This document shows, piece by piece, positions 10,119 to 19,399 of a stretch of 35,942 bases of DNA. The notes below the pieces were generated by a model that was not told the DNA's origin, did not search any database, and saw nothing but the letters and a program-made list of their open reading frames with translations. The position numbers and the translations under genes were made by a program. Positions within the stretch are counted from its first letter, which is position 1, and every line of letters starts with the position of its first letter. Location of the stretch: assembly GCA_032718475.1 (NCBI GenBank), contig JAUCBJ010007547.1, positions 1 to 35,942 of the forward strand, written 5' to 3'. This DNA is from Nemertoderma westbladi (Eukaryota > Xenacoelomorpha > Nemertodermatida > Nemertodermatidae).

Positions 10119-11039
10119 TGTAGACCTATTGTATTATTCGATTGATCGTTACTATATAATCTCTGACAATATATTTACTTTCGGGGAAATATTAACAGTT
10201 CCTTTAGGACGTGGCGCTTTAAGTATAAAAACAGAGTTATGACTTATACTAATCACAACTAGATGGCTACTGAGTTTCGTAAAAAGCGCATTCTTTAGGA
10301 GATGCTTTATTAACCTTCACACTACTTCACACGACTTCACACTACTTCGCACTGATCTGCCGACCGTCCCTGAATTTGATAATATATAAGGAGGATCGCA
10401 ACTGACACATGTAGGGATTATGAAATAGCATTTAATTCACACAAAAACCACTATAATGTAAGTCGCAGTTGCTACCGGTAAACCTATTCCTCTCACCTTC
10501 AGTAATCAAGAAGATTGGGGGTTTTATGATTATTCATCGGTATTCTCCAAATATATCAGCAATATACAATTAACATAACACCAATTAATAACAGAAGCAA
10601 ATAATGCGGTGAACAGTCAGTATGTGTTACTTATGCAGTGTTCCATGTGCAGCAATGTTGAATGTGTTAATAGTTTTAAGTTCTTGTAATCAAAGCCATC
10701 AGATGTTCTAGGCCAAAGTCTGAAACTTCTACAACAGAAGTACAGAAGATTTCCAAGCCGGTTCTCTCTGGCTCAGAAAGGTAAACAAAAACCGTAATGC
10801 ATTGCGCGGTTTCCATAGGCCTTGTAGAAGTAAAGTGAAAATCGCTCTGATTGGCTGACTAGGCAGAACAAAGAGGTTCCACGTTGACAGTAAATCAGCT
10901 GACAGATTTCGTCATCTGAGCTCCAATCTTTTAGAGTATTATGCGCGTTGCGGCAAAAATGACTTGTTATGTCCGCTAAAGCACCTACACGGTACATTGC
11001 GGGGAAAAATTACTTGTTATGTCCGCAAAAGCTTTTACA
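10119..11039 (-). repeat. 5' LTR of the BEL/Pao element (LTR B, intact)
   Basis: 921 bp, TGTAGACC...CTTTTACA, with TGTA/TACA inverted ends. It includes the undisturbed ATTGCGCGGTTTCC at 10801-10814 that is split by a LINE in LTR A. On the element strand AATAAA occurs at 10306-10311, a possible polyadenylation signal. Inside the LTR, two near copies of CTTGTTATGTCCGC lie at about 10963-10977 and 11013-11026. The bases inside the element (GATTGCAG) precede it; the flank after it begins CAAAGTCTCG. Confidence 0.9.
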
Positions 11040-11690
11040 CAAAGTCTCGAAACTGTGAGAGTAACTGCTGATTTATGGCAGATGGATACTCGTATCCACT
11101 GTAAACTCGTTGCGTTCGTTCGTTTTTGACCAAACTTGAGATTCTTTCTAAACTTTTCACGGATTACATACATACCAAGTTTCGTTTAATTTCATCAGGA
11201 ATAACCGAGTTATTAGCGATCAAAAATTTACGACGACGACGACGACAGACAACTCGTGAATGGTACCCATATGCTAAGGCTTCGCTCACTTCGTGGCTCG
11301 CCCCACAATGACTCAATTTACGTGGTTTGTTATTATTACTCGGTGTTGTATTAAAGACCAACGCAGCAACAAATCGATAGCAAAGAATAAAAGTCCAACG
11401 CAGCAACAAATCCGATAGCCGATAATCCAAAGAATAAATTGTGAGAAAAAATCAACTTTATACGATAATATAAATAATCTGTAACTTTATTCGTCGGGTG
11501 AGAATTATTTTTACGGCTGGTGGGTATCCATAGTAACATATACATAGTAATTCAATGGCCAACAGATTTCTATTAAATTTGTAAATGTAAATTTTCTGCC
11601 CATTTTAATATTACTAAGATTGTGTGACAAAGGCAGTCATACTTGATGTATGACAGAACATTAATTAATTTAAATTTAATTAAATTACTT
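11040..11690. other. Spacer without recognisable genes
   Basis: Flank of the BEL element. A CGACGACGACGACG run lies near 11231. A partly duplicated block (AACGCAGCAACAAATC) is at about 11360 and 11399. The end is AT-rich (TTAATTAATTTAAATTTAATTAA, near 11660-11683). Short frames here show no domain. Confidence 0.5.
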
Positions 11691-11912
11691 GAGGGAGCAC
11701 AAAGGCTCCTCTGCTCATTGGAGCAGGTTGCTCTAGTGTTGGTTTTTTGTAAACTCCAATATCACCAAAATCATGAAAGTCAATCTAGACAGCCCTCAAG
11801 AAATGTCTGATCGTGAGGGCATAAGCTCCAGAGATGAATTGCTTGAGCACGTGGATGACTTCTGCTACTTGGGATCATGGATCAGAAAGTCAGGTGAAGA
11901 CTTCGGATACAA
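11691..11912 (+). pseudogene. Diverged fragment of an RTE-like LINE
   Basis: Plus-strand relic matching the full-length LINE's minus strand from about 14620 down to 14410: GAGGGAGC, then CTCTAGTGTTGGTTTTTTGTAAACTCC, then GAGCACGTGGATGACTTCTG and TTGGGATCATGGATCAGAAAG. It corresponds to the region just after the RT catalytic motif up to YLGSWIRKSGED. Both ends are truncated and it is more diverged than the other two copies in the window, so it is older. Confidence 0.8.
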
Positions 11913-12209
11913 AATCCGGCAGTAGTGACGGATTTAGGGGGTATGTCACCATGTCATGACATACTTCTTGAAAATACACTTTAAATCTATTGTGTTACAC
12001 TAGATATCTTTATTCACTACTTTTCAGCTCTTCTCGGCAATAACAGAATAACCCTAATCCTGTAATCCAAAAAATTTCAATCGCTACGTTCGCGTTGGCT
12101 TGTATAAGTCTTAAAACTCTGCTGATAATTAAATCACCGGATTGCTTACGTTGTACCATATCATAATTGAGTCGTGCTTCTTATTATTACCTTCATCCTG
12201 TTAACTATA

Positions 12210-12344
12210 TTTATTACCCTGATATTTTGTTATTTTTCCGGTTATTTTAACCCGAGGAACAGGAACTAGCCGAGGCGTAGCCGAGGCTTTCCTGTTCCGA
12301 GGGTTAAAATAACCGGAAAAATAACAAAATATCAGGGTAATAAA
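12210..12344. repeat. Long palindrome (56-bp arms, 23-bp loop)
   Basis: Left arm 12210-12265 and right arm 12289-12344 are reverse complements with two adjacent-type mismatches. They start TTTATTACCCTGATATTTTG and end CAGGTAATAAA-like on the other side. The loop holds two copies of TAGCCGAGGC. It could be a foldback or MITE-type insertion: the bases just outside (12348-12378) recur near 21879-21909. Confidence 0.9.
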
Positions 12345-12872
12345 TGTGTTGTTACCAACTAATCTCGGAAAAAATAACCAACTACATCATGTTTATATCA
12401 AGAAGCCACTATTAATTTACAATATACCAAACCCATCCAGATACCCTAGATTTCTAAAAGGGTTTTGTTTGGGGGTAGAAATATAAAAATGGGGCTTGGA
12501 AATTTTGGGGGGAGACACTATTTACAAATTAATAAATAACACGAGCGGCCAAGGCATAAAAATAAATAAATAACATGAGCGGGCCTATGCCTAACAATTT
12601 CCCCCTGGCGGGTAAACTGGAATAAAGTAAAAAAAAACAAATAAATATAATAAATTAAATAATAAAGTAATATAAAATAAATGATGGAAAATACTAGAAT
12701 TTATTTCCATTCCACAGTATGTATAGGTAACACGATGATAGTGATGGGAGTCTACTCGGGACAGCTGAGAGCGTTACATCGTGTGGAATTGGGTGAGACA
12801 CAATGTAGACAGAACCATTCGTGTGAGAATAGGTGAATGCTTACCATCCTGTACACGATGTACCAATTTAAC
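12345..12872. other. Spacer without genes; carries one dispersed repeat motif
   Basis: 12348-12378 matches the reverse complement of 21879-21909 at 29 of 31 bases. A short duplicated block (AATAAATAACA.GAGCGG) occurs near 12530-12548 and 12566-12585. The remainder is AT-rich with nothing recognisable. Confidence 0.5.
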
Positions 12873-13045
12873 TTAAGAATAAACTTACGTTTTACAGTAT
12901 ATGAGAAAAAAGTAGAACATTTTGTTTCTCAATATTCTCTCAACCCTTTATTAACCTCGCTGAAGCTCGGTAAATAAAATGCCTCGCGAATAATGAAAAA
13001 AGTTCTACTTTTTTTCCCATGTAATAAATAATTATTTATTCTTAA
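12873..13045. mobile_element. Short foldback MITE with TTAA ends
   Basis: Begins TTAAGAATAAA and ends TTTATTCTTAA, perfect inverted ends. Inner parts pair as well: AAAAAAGTAGAAC near 12906-12918 against GTTCTACTTTTTTT near 13006. If TTAA is the duplicated target, the TIR is GAATAAA. That would suit a piggyBac- or Kolobok-mobilised MITE, but TTAA may simply be part of the TIR. Noncoding. Confidence 0.6.
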
Positions 13046-13128
13046 ATTGTTACTTTTTCGCCCGAATTTAGACCAAAATCTGGAGAAAACATTTAACTTT
13101 TTTCCTGGCGAAAAAAGTAAAATATAAT

Positions 13129-13133
13129 ATTTT
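13129..13133. repeat. Candidate 5-bp target duplication (left) of the long-TIR transposon
   Basis: ATTTT, also present at 18993-18997 directly outside the right terminus. Confidence 0.65.
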
Positions 13134-13173
13134 TACGGTGGTGATTTGCGGCCTTTTCCCTTTTACCTTAATT

Positions 13174-13440
13174 CAATAATTTTACTCTTTACCTTACAAA
13201 TAATTTTACTCTTTCTTTACCTTTTTCAATAATTTTACTCTTTACCTTCCAGATAATTTTACTCTTTACCTTCCAAATAATTTTACTCTTTACCTTCCAG
13301 ATAATTTTACTCTTTACCTTCCAAATAATTTTACTCTTTACCTTTTTCAATAATTTTACTCTTTACCTTTTTCAATAATTTTACTCTTTACCTTTTTCAA
13401 TAATTTTACTCTTTACCTTTTCCAATAATTTGACACTTTT
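13174..13440. repeat. Left-arm subterminal tandem array
   Basis: About ten units of 24/25 bp with core TAATTTTACTCTTTACC, plus one degenerate unit. Spacers alternate between TTCCAAA, TTCCAGA and TTTTTCAA. Mirror image of the right-arm array. Confidence 0.9.
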
Positions 13441-13827
13441 CAACAAGCAGACTTGGCCTTAACTGTAATAAATTGAACCGTTAGGGGTTAAGTACTGGTA
13501 TTCATCTAGCCTATATTGTACTGTACCCTACCCGTTATTGAACGGAACTGAAACAGTGTTAAATAAATATTTGAATTAGGCCTACTACATAGCTATCTAT
13601 TACGAGCCGGTATAATGAAAATAGTGATAAAAAATCGCCACTTCAGAGGTAGGCCTAGGCTTAGGCCTAGACTGTAATTATAGGCCTGATGGTTAACCTA
13701 CTGTAAATATAGGCCTTCTGGTTATGTAATTATAGGCCTGCTGTGTAGGCTGGACCTCGAGATAAAATGGCCCATGGTGGTAATAATTCAGGAAAAAGCA
13801 GAAAAAAATTACTTGAAAGCTTGCGTC

Positions 13828-13838
13828 ATAACATAAAC
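13828..13838. repeat. Left target-site duplication of the full-length LINE
   Basis: ATAACATAAAC, repeated exactly at 17603-17613. Confidence 0.92.
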
Positions 13839-13967
13839 TACTACTACTACTAGGATCGGCATGCTGCATTGCAGCTGCATTTTTAAGAATGCTGTGCCGG
13901 CTTGTCAACAAAATTGCACCGCCACAACTCCCTATCACCCATGACATTTGCTAGATCATCCGCATCT

Positions 13968-14504
13968 TTAAGGCCAGTGTGTGGCCTTTAAGATGCGTCT
14001 CAAGAAAGTCATGGGCTGTCCACCATGCTTATTTACTCCATGAGGCTGCCAAAGTACAAGATTATGCACTGGCTGGTCCTCACGGCGAAAGCAATGTCCT
14101 GCAAAGCGGAGGCGATTTTGTTCTAGTATCAAGCTTGGGGGAACCAATGAGACACCTCCAATGTTATATAGTGTCTGGTTGGAGATGTGTGCATTGTACT
14201 TGACACAATGTACCCGGCGTAGCATTCTTGTGAATGTGCCATCCAGAGATTTGGTGTCCTCAGCAGTTAGAGCCCAGCATGGACTCCCGTAGAGGAGTAC
14301 TGGAACTACTGCTGCTCTAAATAATCGGACCTTAAGTTTCCGATTAATTCTAGGTGACTTCCAAATCCTGGAAAGCCTATTCAAGGCTGCCCATGCCTTT
14401 CCCTTACGTATTCGAAGGTCCTCACCTGACTTCCGGATCCATGATCCCAGGTAACAGAAGTCGTCCACATGCTCAAGCATACCATCCTTTGAGCTTATGC
14501 TCAT
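13968..14504 (-). pseudogene. RTE-like LINE: region downstream of the RT core
   Basis: Encodes the thumb/C-terminal part of the LINE polyprotein. It begins within SKDGMLEHVDDFCYLGSWI, has LLYGSPCWALT, then RLRFAGHCFRRED and GGQPMTFLRR. The frame is lost at the end (KATHWP) relative to the copy at 1984-2607, where it continues to LKDADDLANVIG. A small indel around the ACACTGGCC duplicate at 13975-13990 explains this. The next frame (13693-13947) carries the last residues and runs out of the element. The true coding frame enters from upstream, so the ATG at 14504 is not a start. Confidence 0.8.
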
Positions 14505-14639
14505 CCGATCAGAGACTTGCTGAGGACTTTCAAAGTTAACTGTCAGAATTTTGGTCTTTCTGGAGTTAATAAAAAGACCAACACTAGAAGCAGCATGTTC
14601 TAATGAGCTGAGAAGCCGCTGGGCTCCCTCTAATGATTC

Positions 14640-15360
14640 TGAGAGTACTCCTAAGTCATCAGCAAAGTCTAGATCAGTTAGGTACTTGCAGGATTTCCTC
14701 GACTTCTGGAGCCAGTAGGTGGAGTTATCATCACCCCATCATCATTATGATGATCTAAGGACATGCGTAGAACATAGTCAACCACAATAATGAACAAGAA
14801 TGGTGCAAGTGTGTCTCCTTGGAGGACGCCCCATAACACTTCAAATGGTTCTGTGTCACCGTCAACAGTAGACACAAATGTTGTCGAACCATCGTATACT
14901 GATCTGATTGCTGCAATAATTTCATCAGGAATCCCATATAATGAAAGTATGCTGAACATACGTGAGCGAGAGACTGAATCAAAGGCCTTGAAGAAGTCAA
15001 CAAAGATAACAGCCAGATGCCTGTCTTTCTTTTTTGATAACTCTTCAATTATCCTTCTAAGTGCCAAAATGGGCTCCATGGTCCCACGACCTTTACGGAA
15101 CCCATTCTGATTTCCACGTAGCAGTCTCTCAATGGGATCCCTGATGCGATTTAATAGAATTCTATTGTATAGTTTTGCAGCAATCGAGATCAATGAGATT
15201 CCCGAAAAGAACCATAGAGTGTTAGGTTGCCCTTCTTGGGAACTGGCACCAACTTATTTGTTTTCATTTCTTGTGGGACTCTTGTTGTACGGTACATGTC
15301 TACTATGATGGGATAGATGAGCTTTAAACACTCAGGTATTTTAAAGACCTCAGGGGAACA
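14640..15360 (-). pseudogene. RTE-like LINE: reverse transcriptase core
   Basis: The best frame is 14678-15193. It holds KLYNRILLNRI, NQNGFRKGRGTMEPILAL, the motif A aspartate in VIFVDFFKAFDS, and motif B in GVLQGDTLAPFLF. The catalytic FADD lies at 14655-14666 in a different frame, just past the stop at 14678. Upstream, recognisable RT sequence (ASGVDGVP, KLVPVPKKGN, RGISLISIAAK) is spread over shifted frames between 15193 and 15420. Function: target-primed reverse transcription of the element's own RNA. The core is complete in content but needs at least two frame corrections, so this copy is dead. Confidence 0.85.
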
Positions 15361-15715
15361 CCATCTACTCCACTGGCACGATTGGTCTTAATGCTCTTTG
15401 CAGCAGCCTTCACTTCTGCAAAGGAGATATCGCCAATGGGAATATCTGGGAGTACAGACTCAGACACTTTTACTTCTATAAAGTTATCAGGCAATACCCT
15501 GTCATTATTGAGGAGCTTTTCAAAGTGGGCTTTCCAACCATTGAGGCGATCGGCTGGTGATTCAGCCTTAACCTTGGTGGTTGGTTGGCTTTTCCGCCCA
15601 GTAAGCAGATTGATCGATTTCCATGCCTGGGATGATTGCCTGCTGTCGTCAGCATCATTGATGGCATCAACCTGTTGGTTTATTAGCTCCTGTAGATTAA
15701 CAGAGTACTGCCTGT

Positions 15716-16560
15716 TCAGGGACCTAGATGCAGCTTTAACTGCATTCTTGGCCGCTGTAGTCTGTTTGAGTCGGGACTCTTTCTGCGCCTTATGAAGGTC
15801 ATTTCGGCACTTCTGAATTTTGTTGTCAGTCCAGGGGCCCTTTTCCTGTTTCGAGGGTATACAGGAACTGTTTCTGCAGCTGCTAACTTAACTGCTTCTG
15901 TAAAGGCAGTATAGCCCTCACAGTGATCTGCCGCCTCAGAGGCAAGAGCCTCATACCTGTTGCTCAGCTGTAGTGTGAAGCTGGATCTCACACTTGGCTG
16001 TTGCAACAGAGAGGACCAGTCATGCCGTGGCAAGGCAGATTTCGTTGTTCTGCTAGCACGCAGACTAAGTCTTACCTTGGCCACAATAAGGCGGTGATCA
16101 CTGGAGAAGGGTCGAAGTGTAAATGCATTACAGTCTTGTATAGAGCTCCTGTATTTCCTACGAAACAGAATATGGTCTATCTGGGACTTGTGACCACTGG
16201 GTCCACTATGAGTCCATAGCTTTCCAGTTCGCTTCTTGAACTGGGCTCCAGCCGAAAACAATCCATTTCCAGAGATAAAATCCTGAAGATGGACAGAATT
16301 TCGGTTAACACTATGCTATAGACCCAGGGCGATGTAGGTGATTGATGCAGACTTGCATTAAAGTCTCCCAGGAATGTTAAGAATGCATGCTGATCCACTC
16401 CATCAGTTGCTGCTTGTAGATTGTGGTAGAAATTTTCCACCTCCTCTACAGGGGCAACACTAGTTGGAGAGTAGCACACAATCAGAACCACCTTAGGAAA
16501 CTTCTTAGCCAGTCTTCCAGAACATGAGAAGTGGCAACGGATGATGCGGTTAGAGATTTG
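15716..16560 (-). pseudogene. RTE-like LINE: endonuclease C-terminal half and linker
   Basis: Two overlapping frames. The 16177-16491 frame gives VLIVCYSPTS and FLGDFNASL (the GDFN motif of AP-type endonucleases). The 15716-16261 frame gives KSQIDHILFRRK and FSSDHRLIVAKV (the terminal SDH motif), then a basic linker towards RT. The switch lies near 16260-16330. This enzyme nicks the target DNA to prime reverse transcription. All conserved motifs are present, but the gene is frame-broken. Confidence 0.85.
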
Positions 16561-17179
16561 TGTCTATTTTGTCCAATGCTGCATGTGCAGTTGGATTCAT
16601 CAATAGACCAATTCCACCATTGCCACTATCATCTGCTGATGCGAGGGCGAGTCGCCAACCGCCCCCCATGTCCTTAATCAGAACCTCATCAGTCTGTCCA
16701 GTCTGCATTCGGTGCTCTTGAACACCCACTGCGCTAAGAGAAAGCTTATCTGCCAAGGCAGTCAGCTCACCTTGTCGCATTGGGGACCCGAGTGTTAGGG
16801 TGTTTACTGAGGCTAGTCTAGTGACTTGCCTCAGATTCACCAATGGCTTTGTTGGTCGGGGTGGAACATGAGAGTAGCCTCCAACTCCAGAATCCCTCTC
16901 CCCATCACAATCTGGCCTCCCTGGTGACCCAGGGTTTGGGCCAGAAAGGTCATCAGGAAAGGGACTCAAAGAATTGTTGGCTGCTCTCTCTCCAGTAGGG
17001 GGTGAGACAGGCAGCCGGTCAGGAGTTAACTGACGCCTGTGAGGCCGATTGTGTCCGGTAATTCCACTGGCCTCTAGTGGCCGAACCTCCGCATTGCTAA
17101 TGTAATCCATAGTGGGGGTTGGGGGGTGCTTTTTTGCCGAGTCAGCTCTCAGGGCAAATACCACACCCTGGTTTGCCAT
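16550..17179 (-). pseudogene. RTE-like LINE: N-terminus and first half of the endonuclease
   Basis: The N-terminal 90 or so residues are Pro/Arg/Asp-rich and unrecognised. Endonuclease starts with LASVNTLTLGSPMRQ (the family's N..T.... motif), then VGVQEHRMQ (catalytic Glu) and GNGGIGLLMNP. Possible starts are ATG at 17177-17179 or 17108-17110; the open frame extends back to a TTG at 17200. It ends at 16550 by frameshift into the next piece. Confidence 0.8.
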
Positions 17180-17602
17180 TCCACAGGGTGGGTGTCGCAA
17201 TGGAGTCAGATATGAGGCCCATCACCCATATCTACTCTGGCGTACATGACCCACCATTGGCTGTTGCAGCTCATCCGCTGGGTCATGCCCTGTACCCTTG
17301 CTGCCAGGTGCAGGTCGCAGTGAAGTGCCCTCAGAGTGGACATGAGAACACTCTACTCCTAACCAGCCATTGGTAGATCACCATCTGCCTGGTCAGGCCA
17401 TATACCCCTGCAGCCAAGTATATGGGTCCTTAATCCAGGACCAAGGGCGTCCTTATCCCAGAACGAAGGGGGTCCTAGTTACAGGACCAGATTTGCCCTA
17501 GTAAGAGGGTCTATGCAGCTACAGGTGGCACCTCCTTTATGCTGCATGGAGGTGGCAAGTTTTCTTGATCAATGACCTAGAATACCTGACCTGACCTGAG
17601 CG

Positions 17603-17613
17603 ATAACATAAAC
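17603..17613. repeat. Right target-site duplication of the full-length LINE
   Basis: Exact second copy of ATAACATAAAC; transposon sequence resumes with GATCAGCTTG. Confidence 0.92.
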
Positions 17614-17736
17614 GATCAGCTTGAGGATATCGCTACAAGTTCTACCAGTACAGGGAGTAGGCCTACTTCAGGTTTAGCAGCAGGTGCTGTTGTGAAGATA
17701 CTTTTATTATACTTTTATACTTTTAAGATACTTTTA

Positions 17737-18285
17737 TTATAAGATATTTTTCACAGCATCAATAAAATAATGTCCGATTACGAATGGATCATTGTTGGTA
17801 GAGCTGCACTGCAGCCACAGTAGTTTGCGGCTATAACCATCAATGCATCCGTGAAGGGCGAGTCCATAGTTTTTCAACTTATCCCACCCGTCCACATGGT
17901 GAATATAGTTTGGTCCTAATGCGTAATAACTGCGACGTACTACTTTGTTCCCAATGCGATCGGCAACAAGTTGCGGATTTAACGTTTTTTGTATGAGTGC
18001 TACTAATTCTTCACGTGCAAATAAACCATACTTTCGAAGTAGAATCCTCTTCATTTGGCGGTAACCACACGACGGCTCTCGAGAAATGGCGTTTATGATC
18101 AGGTTAACATTGTCAACATCACACCTCTTCTTCAAATTTATGTCAAACAATAGGCGACGGACAGTTCGCGATGAAATCCGAATTAAATGTCTCTCATTGA
18201 GCAATCTACTGATTTCTAAGTGAGTATACCCTAAAGAATAGTAATCCGTTAATGTCTCGTTTAAATGTAGCATACTCATGGTCAT
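17737..18285 (-). pseudogene. Integrase-like (DDE) transposase, C-terminally truncated
   Basis: ATG at 18283-18285, 182 codons. Residues 1-45 form a helix-turn-helix (YYSLGYTHLEISRLLNERH, SSRTVRRLL). A second helical block follows (SCGYRQMKRILLRKYGL). Residues about 130-175 are the start of an integrase core: YIHHVDGWDKLKNYGLALHG with the first catalytic Asp, CIDGYSRKLLWLQ, STNNDPFVIGHYF. This wording belongs to a family of integrase-core proteins widespread in invertebrates and fish and usually left uncharacterised. The frame stops at NIL just before the expected second Asp, where A/T-rich direct repeats (AAAGTAT..TTATTAT, 17700-17745) replace the rest, so the catalytic triad is incomplete. 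It presumably once moved the surrounding long-TIR element. Confidence 0.75.
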
Positions 18286-18494
18286 ACAATATGGCTCACA
18301 ATGCTATACACAGTTCAGTTCAATCTGTTCACAGTAAAGTTGACACCGTTTCAGTTCCGAAAGACTTCAAAGGTCAATAACGGGTATGGTACAATATATG
18401 TAGGCTAGGTAAATTCCGCTACCGGTACTTAGCGGGTTCGATCCGATTCGTACGTTCGATTCGCAACAGTTAAGGCCAAGTCTGCTTGTTGAAA

Positions 18495-18955
18495 AGAGTA
18501 AAATTATTGAAAAAGGTAAAGAGTAAAATTATTAAAAAAGGTAAAGAGTAAAATTATTAAAAAAGGTAAAGAGTAAAATTATTAAAAAAGGTAAAGAGTA
18601 AAATTATTGAAAAAGGTAAAGAGTAAAATTATTAAAAAAGGTAAAGAGTAAAATTATTAAAAAAGGTAAAGAGTAAAATTATTAAAAAAGGTAAAGAGTA
18701 AAATTATTGAAAAAGGTAAAGAGTAAAATTATTTGGAAGGTAAAGAGTAAAATTATTTGTAAGGTAAAGAGTAAAATTATTTGGAAGGTAAAGAGTAAAA
18801 TTATTGAAAAAGGTAAAGAGTAAAATTATTTGGAAGGTAAAGAGTAAAATTATTTGGAAGGTAAAGAGTAAAATTATTGAAAAAGGTAAAGAGTAAAATT
18901 ATTTGTAAGGTAAAGAGTAAAATTATTTGTAAGGTAAAGAGTAAAATTATTTAAT
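18495..18955. repeat. Right-arm subterminal tandem array
   Basis: About 19 units with core GGTAAAGAGTAAAATTATT, in 24-bp (TTGGAA or TTGTAA spacer) and 25-bp (GAAAAA or AAAAAA spacer) versions. Inverted relative to 13174-13440 and nearly twice as long. The two spacer types are partly segregated: A-rich units inside, TTGGAA/TTGTAA units outside. Confidence 0.92.
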
Positions 18956-18992
18956 TAAGGTAAAAGGGAAAAGGCCGCAAATCACCACCGTA

Positions 18993-18997
18993 ATTTT
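18993..18997. repeat. Candidate 5-bp target duplication (right) of the long-TIR transposon
   Basis: ATTTT, matching 13129-13133. Confidence 0.65.
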
Positions 18998-19399
18998 TGG
19001 TGGAATTTCTTAAATTGTATTACCGTTGTACCGGTACCGTAGTTATACAGCATTGTGCATGTGCAGTATGTAAACCTACGTTATTTACAACTGGTAGGTA
19101 CAAGTCTGTCTGTCTGGTACGTTTCGTCTTTACGGTAGAATCGTAGAATCTGTTGAGAATGGCATTCCTGCCATGATCAGGATGCTGCCGTCCATAATTG
19201 TCAAATACCGAAAGTAAAAATCTCTGAGTAGGCTGAGTTGAGTGTGCAATCTGAACTTGTAGTGTAGGCCTACCAGTACTGCACTTCCCGTTTAGTTTAC
19301 CAGTACCGGTACATTAAATTATTGCCCAATATGCTCTGTTCTGTAGGCGTACCGGTCAGGTAGGTTTTGTAGTTGCAAGGCAGTGATGTGATTGAGACC
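18998..19399. other. Spacer without genes between two transposons
   Basis: Mixed sequence with several ACCGGTAC words (19030, 19305) and GTAGGCCTAC. The short minus-strand frame at 19297-19497 overlaps a transposon end and is not coding. Confidence 0.5.

Larger units (their letters stand above)
1301..11039 (-). mobile_element. Defective BEL/Pao-type LTR retrotransposon
   Basis: Minus-strand element with a 3' LTR at 1301-2840 (interrupted by a LINE), internal region, and 5' LTR at 10119-11039. Excluding the LINE insertion the LTRs are near-identical (about 910-920 bp each). The internal region encodes a BEL-style gag (DUF1759-like domain, three-part zinc knuckle) and the start of an aspartic protease, broken by one in-frame stop and several frameshifts. 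No reverse transcriptase, RNase H or integrase motif occurs between 3304 and the 3' LTR, so a large part of pol is deleted. No clear target-site duplication: the four bases before 1301 (GCAG) differ from those after 11039 (CAAA). No polypurine tract is visible next to the 3' LTR, consistent with the same rearrangement. Confidence 0.85.
13839..17602 (-). mobile_element. Full-length RTE-like non-LTR retrotransposon (3764 bp)
   Basis: Flanked by an exact 11-bp duplication. On the minus strand it starts with CAGGT repeats near 17600 and ends in a (TAG)n tail at 13839-13852. It encodes an AP-type endonuclease followed by reverse transcriptase and a C-terminal region, all on one strand but split by several frameshifts. 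The 5' leader (about 17200-17602) has no domain and contains near-repeats of a GGACC-rich block. RTE or a neighbouring clade is inferred from the short microsatellite tail, the endonuclease-RT order and the RT wording (GFRKGRGT, GVLQGDTLAP, FADD). Confidence 0.9.
13134..18992 (-). mobile_element. Foldback-type DNA transposon with long TIRs and an integrase-like transposase
   Basis: The termini TACGGTGGTGATTTGCGG (from 13134) and its reverse complement ending CCACCGTA (18992) are perfect inverts, flanked by ATTTT on both sides. The inverted arms extend about 427 bp on the left (to about 13560) and about 650 bp on the right (from about 18342). Each consists of a unique outer end, an array of 24/25-bp repeats and a unique inner part (AACAAGCAGACTTGGCCTTAACTGT). 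The only element-coded gene seen is a truncated integrase-like transposase at 17737-18285. A complete RTE-like LINE (13839-17602) splits the element; without it the transposon is about 2.1 kb. The layout recalls sea urchin TU and fly foldback elements; the coding fragment points to an IS3EU- or Ginger-like integrase group. Superfamily is uncertain. Confidence 0.8.

Noticed and set aside
13174-13440. CRISPR or centromeric array
   Set aside because: The same array occurs inverted at 18495-18955 inside symmetric transposon ends; it is a subterminal repeat of a foldback element.
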